From positions 248,001 to 312,000 of the forward strand of contig NZ_JALJXJ010000002.1 in assembly GCF_024170005.1 (NCBI RefSeq): DNA of 64,000 bases. The letters run 5' to 3'. Source of the stretch: Azospirillum lipoferum (GTDB lineage: Bacteria; Pseudomonadota; Alphaproteobacteria; Azospirillales; Azospirillaceae). Below, piece after piece: positions 52,302 through 61,431 of the stretch (positions are counted from its first letter, which is position 1; the number at the start of each line of letters is the position of its first letter). Made by a program: the position numbers and the translations under genes. Below the pieces are notes generated by a model. It saw only the letters and a program-made list of their open reading frames with translations, did no database searches and was not told where the DNA came from.

Positions 52302-54299
52302 TCATACGTCGAGGCGTACCGGGAAGCGCAGCAGGAACCGCGTGCCCCTTCCCTCACCATCCTCCAGCGCGATGCTGCCCCGCATGGTGCCGGTCATGAT
52401 GTTGGCGCAGATGCTGAGCCCCAGCCCGCTGGCGCCCAGGCCGCGCTTCGTCGTGAAGAAGGGTTCGAAGATGCGGGGGCGGATGTCGGCGGGGACACCC
52501 TTGCCGTCGTCGGCATAATGCATCTCGATCCAGCCGGCCGGCTCCTCGCGGGCGGACAGCAGGATGCGGCCGGCCTCGCCCTCGTCGAACGCATGGACCA
52601 GGGCGTTGATGATCAGGTTCGACAGCACCTGCGCGAAGGAACCGGGATAGCCGTCGACGATCAGGCCGGCGGGGATGTCCAGCTCCACCGTCACCCGGGT
52701 GCCGCGCAGGCGGGGGCGCAGGCTCAGCAGAATCTCGTCGACATAGGCGGCGAGGTCGAAGGGGCGGCGCTCGCCGCTCGCCTGGTCGGAGGCGACCTGC
52801 TTGAAGCTCTGGATCAGGCTGGTGGCGCGCTCGACGTTCGACAGGATCATCCGCGTCGATTCCCAGGCGACGTCGAGGAATTCCTGGAAATCGCTGCGGC
52901 GGATACGGTTCTCCTCGAACAGGGTGCGGATGCGGCCGACCACCTCGCCCAGATGGGAGATCGCGGTCAGGGTGACGCCGATCGGGGTGTTCACCTCATG
53001 GGCGACGCCGGCGACCAGCTGGGCCAGCGAGGCCAGCTTCTCCGCCTGGATCAGGCTGGCCTGGGCGTCGCGCAGCTCGGCCTCCGCCCGCTTTCGCGCG
53101 GTGATGTCCAACGCCACGGTGACGATGTGGGTGACCTCGCCGCCCTCGTCGGTCAGCGGCATCTTGGTGGTCAGCCAGTCGCGGATCGCGCCATCGCCAT
53201 CGGGGGCGCGGTCCTCGTGGAAGGGCACGCCCTGGCCGCTGTCCACCACCAGCCGGTCCAGCGCCGTGGCACGGTCGGTCGCGGGACCGGGCGGCGGGGC
53301 GGCGGCGGGGCCGTAGGTGTCGCGGTAGAAGCGGTTGGTCAGCCGCACCGTGCCGTCGCGGTCCTTCACGTCGATCAGCGCCGGGATGGCGTCGATCACC
53401 CCGGTCAGGATCTCGCGGCTCTGGCGCAGCGCCTCGTCGGCGATGACGCGGTCGGTGATGTCGGTGAAGGTCCGCACCTGTCCGCCGTCCGGCAGCGGCA
53501 CCACCCGCACCTCGATGAAGCGGCCGTCGCCCTGGGGGCGGGCATAGACGAACTCGCGCTCCGGCCGGCCGATGCGGTCCATCAGATAGAGGGTCTTGGC
53601 GTCCAGATCGCCGCCGAAATCGGGCGCTCCGACCGGCAAATCCACCAGCCCGGTGGCGATCTGGTGACGCACCACGTCATACAGCGCCGGGTTGCCGCGC
53701 ATCACCTCCTCCGACACGCCCAGGATGTCCAGCGCGTTGCTGTTCCAGGCGATGTAGTGCAGGTCGCGGTCGAGCAGGACGATGCCCTGCCCCATATTCT
53801 CCAGCGTCAGGCGCAGCATGTGGCGCTGGATCGCAAGGTCGTCCTCCGCCCGCCGGCGCTCGGTCACGTCGGAGTAGGTGCGGACGAAGCCGCCGGCGGA
53901 GGTCAGACTGGTCCGCACCTCCAGCACGCGGCCGTTGGGGCGGCGGTGTTCATAGAGCGGCGGGTCGGCCCGGCGCGCCCGGTCCAGATGGCGGCTGGCG
54001 ACGGCGTCAGGATCGCCGGGGCCGTATTCGCCGCGGCGGGCGAGATACTGGATGATCTGGCCATAATCGGCGCCGGGCATGAAGCCCTGCGGCACGTCGA
54101 ACATCTCGTAGAGCCGGCGGTTGATCACGCGGACCGTAAGGTTGGCATCGACCAGCATCACGCCCTGGTCCATCTGCTCCAGCGCCAGCACCGCCAGATC
54201 GTCGCCGGTCAGGGGCTCCGGTCCGGGCGCGTCGACCGGAGGGAGACGGTTCGTCGGCAGGTCGGGGATCCGGGCTGGCAAGGTCGGCACGCCATCCAT
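52302..54299 (-). CDS. Soluble PAS-rich sensor histidine kinase
   Basis: A 665-residue kinase without transmembrane segments. Three PAS domains (about 30-140, 150-270, 280-400), a HisKA-type H-box (LAQLVAGVAHEVNTPIGV, His at about 432), N-box VLSNLIINALVHAF, and HATPase motifs YADDGKGVP and GLGASGLGLSI. No receiver domain or partner regulator is next to it. ATG 54299 (MDGVPTLP) is chosen; the frame continues to 54398. Confidence 0.92.
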   Translation of the reverse strand: MDGVPTLPARIPDLPTNRLPPVDAPGPEPLTGDDLAVLALEQMDQGVMLVDANLTVRVINRRLYEMFDVPQGFMPGADYGQIIQYLARRGEYGPGDPDAVASRHLDRARRADPPLYEHRRPNGRVLEVRTSLTSAGGFVRTYSDVTERRRAEDDLAIQRHMLRLTLENMGQGIVLLDRDLHYIAWNSNALDILGVSEEVMRGNPALYDVVRHQIATGLVDLPVGAPDFGGDLDAKTLYLMDRIGRPEREFVYARPQGDGRFIEVRVVPLPDGGQVRTFTDITDRVIADEALRQSREILTGVIDAIPALIDVKDRDGTVRLTNRFYRDTYGPAAAPPPGPATDRATALDRLVVDSGQGVPFHEDRAPDGDGAIRDWLTTKMPLTDEGGEVTHIVTVALDITARKRAEAELRDAQASLIQAEKLASLAQLVAGVAHEVNTPIGVTLTAISHLGEVVGRIRTLFEENRIRRSDFQEFLDVAWESTRMILSNVERATSLIQSFKQVASDQASGERRPFDLAAYVDEILLSLRPRLRGTRVTVELDIPAGLIVDGYPGSFAQVLSNLIINALVHAFDEGEAGRILLSAREEPAGWIEMHYADDGKGVPADIRPRIFEPFFTTKRGLGASGLGLSICANIMTGTMRGSIALEDGEGRGTRFLLRFPVRLDV

Positions 54300-54543
54300 C
54301 GTTAAGCGGGCATCGTCACGCGTGTCCGCAATCGAACGCCCCACTGTAACAGCCGCAACCCATCCTGCCGAGCTTTCGTCTGCGCCACGGAGTCGCAAGA
54401 TCGCAACATTTGTGGGATATTTTAAATATTTCGGAACCTTTGCCGCATACCCTGTTTCGAAGCGTGGGAGGTTGGTGCAAGATCGTCCGATGAGCGATAC
54501 TGTGCCTTCCTTCCTCCCCTGGCTGTTCTGAGGTAACCGCCCC

Positions 54544-55008
54544 TTGTCCGGACTGGCCGCCCTTCCCGCACCGACCAGCGCGATGCCCAGTTCGGGCCTT
54601 GCGAAGCTGCGTCAGATGCTGGCGAGCGATGCCGCGGCGGTCCAGCCGATCCGCCGCGTCCCCGGCGAGGACGAGCGCAAGCGCGGCAAGGACGGCACCG
54701 AGGCGACCGGCGACGCCCTGCAAGGCAGCGGGCGCGCCGATGCCGAGTCGACGGCGACGCGGGCGAAATCGGCGGCGGGATCGGCCGGCGGATTCACGAT
54801 CGGCGGTGCGGGTGAGGATGCCGGGCCGGTCATTGGCGGCCCGGTGCCGCTGACAGCATTGCCCAACGCCGGCTATGTCGCACAGAGCATCCATCAGGAA
54901 GCCATGGGCAGCGGCCTGACCATCGAACCCTGGTCGGAGGCGATCGACGCCTACCGCCGCGCCGACGCCGGAGTGAACACGCCGCTGGTCACGCAGATCG
55001 CGGTGTGA
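54544..55008 (+). CDS. Hypothetical protein, 154 residues
   Basis: A low-complexity N-terminal half (charged, Ala/Gly-rich) and an ordered C-terminal part (LTALPNAGYVAQSIHQEAMG, then GLTIEPWSEAIDAYRRADAG). Start TTG 54544 with GAGGT about 9 bases upstream; an ATG at 54583 is an alternative. I do not recognise the family. The C-terminal motif looks conserved-protein-like. Divergent from the histidine kinase. Confidence 0.6.
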   Translation: MSGLAALPAPTSAMPSSGLAKLRQMLASDAAAVQPIRRVPGEDERKRGKDGTEATGDALQGSGRADAESTATRAKSAAGSAGGFTIGGAGEDAGPVIGGPVPLTALPNAGYVAQSIHQEAMGSGLTIEPWSEAIDAYRRADAGVNTPLVTQIAV

Positions 55009-55026
55009 AGTGCCCTTTCCCTAATT

Positions 55027-55053
55027 CCCCCTCTCCCCGGGGGGGAAGGGGAT
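55027..55053. repeat. CCCCTCTCCCC-type palindrome, copy 4 (imperfect)
   Basis: CCCCCTCTCCCC followed by GGGGGGGAAGGGGA forms an imperfect hairpin of the same family as 6880-6904. It lies between the convergent 154-residue gene and the RND gene. Confidence 0.6.
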
Positions 55054-55085
55054 AGGCTCGGGTACGGTGAGGGGCATAACGCCGC

Positions 55086-58000
55086 TCAATCGTCGCCGCC
55101 GGCCGGCATCGGGCCGTGGGGAATGTCCGCCTTGCGGCTGCGGAACAGGTTGCCCATGAGGTGGCCGAAATCCTCCATGTAGAGGTAGAGCGACGGCGTG
55201 ATGTAGAGCGTCAGCACCTGCGACACGCACAGGCCGCCGACCACCGCGAGGCCCAGCGGCTGGCGCAGTTCCGCCGCGGCACCATGGGCGATGGCGATGG
55301 GCAGGGTGCCCATGATCGCCGCCATGGTGGTCATGATGATCGGGCGGAAGCGCAGCAGGCAGGCCTGCTCGATGGCGTCGCGCGCCGACATGCCGTTGCG
55401 CCGGGCATCCACCGCGAAGTCGATCATCATGATCGCGTTCTTCTTCACGATGCCGATCAGCATCAGGATGCCGATGATGGCGATGACGCTGAGTTCGGTG
55501 TCGAACAGCATCAGCGTGGCCAGCGCGCCGATGGCCGCCGACGGCAGGCCGGACAGGATGGTCAGCGGGTGGATGAAGCTCTCATACAGCACGCCCAGCA
55601 CGATGTAGATCACCAGCACCGCCGCGGAGAGCAGCAGGGCCTGACCGGCCTGGGCGTCCTGGAACACCTGGGCGGTGCCGGCAAAGCCGGTGGTGATGGT
55701 GGGCGGCAGGCCCATCTCCCGCTCCGACGCGCGGATCAGGTCGACCGCCTGCCCCAGCGAGGCGCCGGGCGCCAGGTTGAAGGACAGGGTGACGGCCGGA
55801 AGCTGGCCCTGGTGGTTGACCGCCAGCGGGCCGGCGGTGCGTTCCACCCGCGCGAAGGCGTCGAGCGGCACCAGCTTGCCCGTCGTGGTGGAGCGGACAT
55901 AGATGCGCGACAGCGAAGCGTCGTCGCCCTGGTATTTCGGCTCCAGCTCGATCAGCACCTGATAGTCGTTGCTGGGGGTGTAGATGGTCGAGACCTGCCG
56001 CTGGCCGAAGGCGCTGTAGAGGGTCGAGCGCACCTGATCGACACCGAGGCCCAGCGTCGCCGCCTTTTCGCGGTCGATGTGGACATAGGCCTGCGGGTTG
56101 TTCAGCTGAAGGTCGCTGGTCACGTCCTGAAGGATGGGCATGCCGCGCAGGGTCTGCTCCAGCCGGCCGGACCACTGGTACAGCTCGTCCAGGTCGAGGC
56201 CCTGGATGGTGTACTGGTAGAGGCTCTTGGACGCACGGCCGCCGATGCGCAGGTTCTGCACCGGCTGCATGTAGACCGCCATGCCGGGAATGCCGTTCAC
56301 CTGCCGGCGGAGCTGCTGGATGATCTCCGTCGCCGACGCACGCTGGTCGCGCGGCTTCAGGGTGATGAACATGCGGCCCTGGTTGCCGGTGCTGCCGCCG
56401 ACGCCGACGGAGGAGATGACGTCCACCACCGCCGGGTTGGCCTTCATGATGGCGGCGACCTGCTGCTGCCGCTCGGCCATCGACGGGAAGGCGATGTCGG
56501 CCCGCGCCTCCGTCGTCACCTGGATCTGGCCGATATCCTCGGTCGGGAAGAAGCCCTTGGGGATCGCCTGATAGAACAGCGCGGTGCCGATGACGGTGGC
56601 GATCATCACCAGCCCCATCAGCGGCCGGTGACGCAGGGTCCAGCGCAGGGTGCGGGCATAGCCGTTCAGCAATGCTGAGAAGCCACCCTCCAGCATGCGG
56701 CCGAACCAGCCCTCCTTCTGGTCGTGGTTGTGGGTGAGGAAGCGCGAGCACATCATCGGCGTCAGCGTCAGCGACACGAAGGCCGACGCACCGATCGACA
56801 TGGTGACGACCAGGGCGAATTCGTGGAACAGCCGCCCGACCACACCGCCCATCAGCAGGATCGGGATGAAGACCGCGACCAGCGACAGGGTGATCGACAG
56901 GATGGTGAAGCCGATCTCGCGGGCGCCCTTGATGGCGGCCTCGAACGGCTTCATCCCCTCTTCGACATAGCGGACGATGTTCTCCATCATCACGATGGCG
57001 TCGTCCACCACGAGGCCGACCGCCAGGGTCAGCGCCATCAGCGAGATGTTGTCGACCGAAAAGCCCAGCAGATGCATGCCGCCGGCCGTCGCGATCAGCG
57101 AGATCGGCACGGCCAGCGCCGGGATCAGCGTGGCGGACAGCCGGCGCAGGAACAGGAAGATCACCATCACGACCAGAACGATGGTCAGGCCCAGGGTGAA
57201 CTGCACGTCCTCCACCGCCTGACGGATCGATTCCGAGCGGTCGTTGACGACCTGGATGGCGGCGGCGGCCGGAAGCTGGGTCTGGAACACCGGGACCAGC
57301 TCGCGGACGCGGTCGACCACCTCCACCGTGTTGGCGTCGGGCTGGCGCTGCACCGCCAGCATGATGCTGCGGGTGCCGTTCAGCCAGCTGGCGGTGCGAT
57401 CGTTCTCGACGCTGTCCAACACCTGCGCAACGTCGCCGAGACGCACCGGCGCGCTGTTGCGGTAGGCGACGATCAGCTGGCGGAAGGCGGCGGCGTCGGG
57501 AAGCTGCGGGTTGGCGGCGATCACCAGCTGCTGCTGCTGGCCGGTCAGGGTGCCGACCGGCGTGTTGGCGTTGGCGGCGGCCAGCGCCTTCTGGAGTTCG
57601 TCGATGCCGATGCCGCGCAGCGCCAGGGCGTTGGGGTTGACCTGCACCCGCACGGCGTATTTCTGCGAGCCGTAGATCTGCACCTGGGCGACGCCCGGCA
57701 GGGTGGCGACCTTCGGCTGGATCAGCGTTTCGGCGATGTCGTTCAGCTGCGCCAGCGGCAGGGTCGGCGAATTCAGCGACAGGAACAGGATCGGCTGGTC
57801 GGCCGGGTTGACCTTGCGGTAGCTGGGCGGGGTCGTCATCTCCGCCGGCAGCCGGCGCTGGGTGCGGGCGATGGCCGCCTGCACGTCGGCCGCCGCCGCG
57901 TCGATGTCGCGTTCCAGCACGAACTGGATGGTGATGCTGGTGTTGCCGAGCGTGCTGTTCGACGTGATGGTGTCGATGCCGGCGATGGTCGAGAACTCGC

Positions 58001-58205
58001 GCTCCAGCGGGCTGGCGACCGAGGCCGCCATCGTCTCCGGCGAAGCCCCCGGCAGGGTGGCGGTGACGCTGACCACCGGGAAATCCACCCGCGGCAGCGC
58101 CGCGGTGGGCAGCTGGCGGTAGGCCGCCAGACCGCTCAGCACCAGGGCCGCCGTCAGGAGAATGGTCATCACCGGACGGCGGATGCAGAGTTCGGAGAGG
58201 TTCAC
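55086..58205 (-). CDS. RND efflux permease (HAE1/MdtBC-like)
   Basis: A 1039-residue inner-membrane proton/drug antiporter. N-terminal NLSELCIRRPVMTILLTAAL; two large periplasmic loops; twelve expected transmembrane helices; proton-relay aspartates in VGLVVDDAIVMMENI. Proteins of this group pump drugs or bile-salt-like compounds through an adaptor and an outer-membrane channel. It starts with GTG 58205, overlapping the adaptor stop (GTGA). The frame reads on upstream to 59429 but that part is out of frame with the adaptor and not coding. No outer-membrane channel gene nearby. Confidence 0.95.
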   Translation of the reverse strand: MNLSELCIRRPVMTILLTAALVLSGLAAYRQLPTAALPRVDFPVVSVTATLPGASPETMAASVASPLEREFSTIAGIDTITSNSTLGNTSITIQFVLERDIDAAAADVQAAIARTQRRLPAEMTTPPSYRKVNPADQPILFLSLNSPTLPLAQLNDIAETLIQPKVATLPGVAQVQIYGSQKYAVRVQVNPNALALRGIGIDELQKALAAANANTPVGTLTGQQQQLVIAANPQLPDAAAFRQLIVAYRNSAPVRLGDVAQVLDSVENDRTASWLNGTRSIMLAVQRQPDANTVEVVDRVRELVPVFQTQLPAAAAIQVVNDRSESIRQAVEDVQFTLGLTIVLVVMVIFLFLRRLSATLIPALAVPISLIATAGGMHLLGFSVDNISLMALTLAVGLVVDDAIVMMENIVRYVEEGMKPFEAAIKGAREIGFTILSITLSLVAVFIPILLMGGVVGRLFHEFALVVTMSIGASAFVSLTLTPMMCSRFLTHNHDQKEGWFGRMLEGGFSALLNGYARTLRWTLRHRPLMGLVMIATVIGTALFYQAIPKGFFPTEDIGQIQVTTEARADIAFPSMAERQQQVAAIMKANPAVVDVISSVGVGGSTGNQGRMFITLKPRDQRASATEIIQQLRRQVNGIPGMAVYMQPVQNLRIGGRASKSLYQYTIQGLDLDELYQWSGRLEQTLRGMPILQDVTSDLQLNNPQAYVHIDREKAATLGLGVDQVRSTLYSAFGQRQVSTIYTPSNDYQVLIELEPKYQGDDASLSRIYVRSTTTGKLVPLDAFARVERTAGPLAVNHQGQLPAVTLSFNLAPGASLGQAVDLIRASEREMGLPPTITTGFAGTAQVFQDAQAGQALLLSAAVLVIYIVLGVLYESFIHPLTILSGLPSAAIGALATLMLFDTELSVIAIIGILMLIGIVKKNAIMMIDFAVDARRNGMSARDAIEQACLLRFRPIIMTTMAAIMGTLPIAIAHGAAAELRQPLGLAVVGGLCVSQVLTLYITPSLYLYMEDFGHLMGNLFRSRKADIPHGPMPAGGDD

Positions 58206-59488
58206 GTGGCACCCCCGGTGCTCTTGCCCTGGGTTATGGTGCTGCGGGCCGCGGCGTCCTGGGTGGCGGACCCCTGCTGGCGTCCCCCCTCGGCCGTCTC
58301 GCCGCCGCTGGTGGGAGCCGCGGGCTTGCCGCCGGCCTTCTCGGTGATCTTGGCGCCGGGGAACAGGCGCGACTGGCCGTCGACCACCACCCGCTCCCCC
58401 GCCTTCAGGCCGGAGGCGACGACACTGAGCCCGCCATGGCTGCGTTCCACGGTGACCGGGCGGACCTCCACCGTCTCGTCGGCCTTGACGACATAGACGA
58501 AGCGGCCCTTCTGGCCGGTCTGCACCGCCAGATCGGGAATGGTCAGGGCGTTCTGCTCGACCCGCAGGGTCAGGACGGTGTCGACGAACTGGCCCGGCCA
58601 CAGCCGGGTGTCGGCGTTCGGGAATTCGCCCTTCACCAGGATGGTGCCGGTCTGCTGGTCGACCTGGCTGTCGACGAAGGACAGCTTGCCTTCGGCCTTT
58701 TCGCCCCCCGGATTTTGGCCATGGCCGCCGGCGATGCTGGCGGTCACCGGCAGCGAGCCGTTGGCCATGGCGGCGCGGATCGCCGGCAGATGCTTTTCCG
58801 GAACGTTGAAGGAGACGTTGATCGGGCGCAGCTGGGTCAGGGTGACCAGCGGGTTGGCATCGGCGGCGCGGACCATGGCACCGACCTTGGCGTTCACCGC
58901 ACCGGTGCGGCCGTCCATCGGCGCGGTGATGCGGGTGAAGCTGAGCGAGACCTTCGCCGCCTCGATCGCCGCGAGGTCGGCCTTCACCGTGCCCTCCAGC
59001 GCGTCGGCGGTGGCGACGGCGGCGTCGTAGGTGGTGCGCGAGATGGCGCTGGTCCGCACCAGCTCGGCATAGCGCTTCACGTCGCCCTTGGCCTTTTCCA
59101 GGTTGGCGCGGTCGCGCTCCAGATTGGCCTGGGCCTGACGCAGCTGGGCGTCGAGCGAGCGGCTGTCGAGGGTGAACAGCGTGTCGCCGGTCTTCACCTC
59201 CTGCCCTTCGGTGAAGGCCACCGTTTCGACCGCGCTGTCGACACGCGGCTTGATGGCGATGGCGGCAATGGGCTGGACGCTGCCGATGGTGACGATCTGT
59301 TCCGGCACCGCCTGCGTCGCCACCGTCTGGGTCACCACTGGAACCGTGCGGCCAGCGCCGGCCGGCGCCTTCGGGGCGTCCGCCGCTGCCGTCTTGCTGC
59401 CCGCCCCGTCCTTGTGCGTCGCATACCAATAGTACCCGCCGCCGCCGATCAGGGCGGCAACCAGCAGGACCCAGAAAAACCGTCTCAT
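58202..59488 (-). CDS. RND efflux periplasmic adaptor (membrane fusion protein)
   Basis: A 428-residue adaptor linking the permease to an outer-membrane channel. One N-terminal membrane anchor (RRFFWVLLVAALIGGGGYYW), a split lipoyl/barrel-sandwich domain (AIKPRVDSAVETVAFTEGQE and FTRITAPMDGRTGAVNAKVG), a helical hairpin (AQANLERDRANLEKAKGDVK) and beta-barrel. The Gly/Thr/Ala-rich C-terminal tail after about 385 is longer than usual. ATG 59488 chosen; TTG 59503 is possible. 42 bases downstream of tetR. Confidence 0.93.
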   Translation of the reverse strand: MRRFFWVLLVAALIGGGGYYWYATHKDGAGSKTAAADAPKAPAGAGRTVPVVTQTVATQAVPEQIVTIGSVQPIAAIAIKPRVDSAVETVAFTEGQEVKTGDTLFTLDSRSLDAQLRQAQANLERDRANLEKAKGDVKRYAELVRTSAISRTTYDAAVATADALEGTVKADLAAIEAAKVSLSFTRITAPMDGRTGAVNAKVGAMVRAADANPLVTLTQLRPINVSFNVPEKHLPAIRAAMANGSLPVTASIAGGHGQNPGGEKAEGKLSFVDSQVDQQTGTILVKGEFPNADTRLWPGQFVDTVLTLRVEQNALTIPDLAVQTGQKGRFVYVVKADETVEVRPVTVERSHGGLSVVASGLKAGERVVVDGQSRLFPGAKITEKAGGKPAAPTSGGETAEGGRQQGSATQDAAARSTITQGKSTGGAT

Positions 59489-59530
59489 CCTATGGGACTC
59501 CAAACGCCGGAGCCAGGGGCCGGCACAGGC

Positions 59531-60139
59531 TTAGATGAAGGGGGGCAGATTGGTGATGCCGGACATCAGGATGTCGATGACGGAGCGTTCCAGCGCCTCG
59601 CGCGGGCGCTCGCCCAGCTGCATGATGCCGCCGCGGACCATGCCGATGATCAGCAGGGGCACGATCTCCAGGTCGATCTTGCGGAACTCGCCGGATTCCA
59701 TGCCGTCGGCCAGCACCTGCTGGAATGCGGTGGCGGTGCGCTGGCTGCGGCGGCGCAGGATGCGGCGGGTGCGGTCGGCCAGATCGGACTGGTCGCCGCC
59801 CAGCAGCTTCAGCGTCTGCAACTGTTCGCTCAGGGTGCCGACCAGGGCGGACACCATGGCCGACAGGCGGACGGAGGCCGGGACCTGCTGCGGCGCCAGT
59901 TCGGCGTTCAGCTTGTGCTCCAGCCCGCCCAGCGCGCGTTCCAGCGATTCCAGATACAGCTCTTCCTTGGAGGGGAAGTAGCGATAGAGCGTGGCCTTGC
60001 CGACGCCGGCCCGCTTCGCCACCTCCTCCACCTGGACAGAGGCGTAATCGCGGCCGGCGAACAGCTCCGCCGCGGCAGTAAGGATCACCTCACGCCGCCG
60101 AGCGCGCCAGTCGGGTATCTCTTCCGCATCAAGAGGCAT
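59531..60139 (-). CDS. TetR-family regulator of the RND efflux operon
   Basis: A 202-residue repressor. HTH at about 15-60: RREVILTAAAELFAGRDYAS, then VEEVAKRAGVGKATLYRYFP and KEELYLESLE. The C-terminal ligand domain resembles AcrR-like regulators of efflux pumps. It is the first gene of tetR-adaptor-permease on the minus strand, and its promoter carries a palindrome over the -35 box, so autoregulation of the whole operon is likely. Confidence 0.92.
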   Translation of the reverse strand: MPLDAEEIPDWRARRREVILTAAAELFAGRDYASVQVEEVAKRAGVGKATLYRYFPSKEELYLESLERALGGLEHKLNAELAPQQVPASVRLSAMVSALVGTLSEQLQTLKLLGGDQSDLADRTRRILRRRSQRTATAFQQVLADGMESGEFRKIDLEIVPLLIIGMVRGGIMQLGERPREALERSVIDILMSGITNLPPFI

Positions 60140-60167
60140 GAATGGAACTCACGGGTTTCAAAAACTG

Positions 60168-60200
60168 ACGATAGTCGAGTTCCTTAGAGTGTCAAGGAAC
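60168..60200 (-). promoter_or_regulatory. tetR-RND promoter with overlapping operator
   Basis: On the minus strand TTGACA (60190-60195, perfect) and TATCGT (60168-60173) are spaced by 16 bases. An inverted repeat GTTCCTT-N8-AAGGAAC (60179-60200) covers the -35 hexamer and half the spacer, where a TetR dimer would block RNA polymerase. The start codon is about 29 bases downstream of the -10. Confidence 0.65.
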
Positions 60201-60312
60201 CAGTCGCCAAGAAAAATGAATTCCGCGTCATCTGAAGGAAACCGCTGTTTTCCGCTGCGGTTCGGCCCCTGCGCCCCGGGAAAATGGCCTGCCAGGATCA
60301 GTCGGGAGAATG

Positions 60313-60353
60313 GTTGCGGGCGGGCTCCGCCGTGACCGGAGTCCGCCCGCAAC
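60313..60353. terminator. GC-rich hairpin after the haem-c protein gene
   Basis: GTTGCGGGCGGGCTCCG pairs with CGGAGTCCGCCCGCAAC (17 bp, one G-T wobble) around a 7-base loop. It starts about 20 bases after the stop at 60372. No T-run follows on the minus strand, so it may act with Rho or protect the transcript end. Confidence 0.55.
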
Positions 60354-60371
60354 AATGATGCGCGCAATCGT

Positions 60372-61406
60372 TCAGTTCGTAACCGGCTTGCGCGCCTTCG
60401 GCCGGTTGTTGGTGCGTTCCCAGCCGTCGGCGAGGTTGAGGAGGTTGCGGAACGCCTCGCCGTCCGTCAGCAGGGAGGTCTTGAGCGCGGGGTTGAGCGG
60501 CTTGGGATCATTGTAGTCGTCGACCGGCATCTTGCCGCTGCGCACCTCGTCCAGCACCGCGTCGATGCTGGTGGCGGCGTGCATCGGGGTTTGCAGCAGC
60601 GTCAGCTTGTTCATCTTGCGATGGCCTTCCGGCTGATGGCAGACGGTGCAGTCGGCGTTGCGGAAATTGATCGCCATCTTGCGATAGGCGGCATCCAGCG
60701 CAGGAAGATGCGGGTTGTCGGGGCTGTAGGCCTCGGAGAACAGCGTCACCACCGGCTGGGCCGTGCCCTTGTCGTCGCGCCACATCCACTCGCCGACGAA
60801 GGTAGGACGATCGACATGGGTGTAGGGACCGCGATTGTCCTCGGAACCGGCATCGGAGCGCGACGCGTAATAGACCCGCCCGTCCTTGTCGAAATAGAAG
60901 CGCAGTTCGTTGGCCGTCTCGTAGGCATCCCACTTGTCGTTGGCGTTGTTGTCGCCATCGGTGTGCCAGAACGGGTAGGGATAACGGCCCGGCGGCAGCC
61001 CGTTGCGGAAATAAGCCTGCACGGCGATCCCGCGGGAGCCGTCCGGCGCGGTGAAGACGCTGGATTTGCCGGTGTACATGTACAGCGACATGTAGAGGTC
61101 CTGGTACAGGTCGCCGCGGAAGACCGAGGTCTTCTTGTCCTTCATGCGCTTGCCGACCTGATCGCCGCCGAACTGGAAGGTGTAGTCGCGCATGCTCGCC
61201 TCGGCGCCCTGGCCGATGGCCTTGCGGCAGGCCTCGTGCGCGGCGGTGTCGGCCGGCGAGGCCATCGGGCAGGCTTTGGCCAGCGAGGCGGCAAGCGCCG
61301 CGGCGTAGGTTTCCAGGCTGTCGGCGGCAACCGCGGGACCGGTGGCGGAGGCGAGGACGAACAGGCCGGCGGCGCACAGGCGGCGCAGCGGAACGACGGA
61401 ACGCAT
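60372..61406 (-). CDS. Periplasmic protein with one haem-c site
   Basis: A 344-residue exported protein (signal peptide ending PAVAA|DS). One covalent haem site, C253-T-V-C256-H257, sits unusually late in the chain. The rest is not a classical cytochrome-c fold: it has Tyr/Asp-rich sequence such as DLYQDLYMSLYMYTGKSSVF-like segments and FWHTDGDNNANDKWDAYE, and three further cysteines. AAGGAAG precedes the ATG. Cytochrome b561 lies 25 bases upstream on the same strand, so the two are probably one electron-transfer unit. Confidence 0.8.
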   Translation of the reverse strand: MRSVVPLRRLCAAGLFVLASATGPAVAADSLETYAAALAASLAKACPMASPADTAAHEACRKAIGQGAEASMRDYTFQFGGDQVGKRMKDKKTSVFRGDLYQDLYMSLYMYTGKSSVFTAPDGSRGIAVQAYFRNGLPPGRYPYPFWHTDGDNNANDKWDAYETANELRFYFDKDGRVYYASRSDAGSEDNRGPYTHVDRPTFVGEWMWRDDKGTAQPVVTLFSEAYSPDNPHLPALDAAYRKMAINFRNADCTVCHQPEGHRKMNKLTLLQTPMHAATSIDAVLDEVRSGKMPVDDYNDPKPLNPALKTSLLTDGEAFRNLLNLADGWERTNNRPKARKPVTN

Positions 61407-61431
61407 GGGCAGAGCTTCCTTGGAGCGCGGG

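Noticed and set aside
55086..59429. A possible fusion of adaptor and RND permease in one 1447-codon frame
   Set aside because: The first ~400 codons are out of frame with the adaptor and encode Arg/Gly/His-rich nonsense. The true permease starts at GTG 58205, overlapping the adaptor stop.
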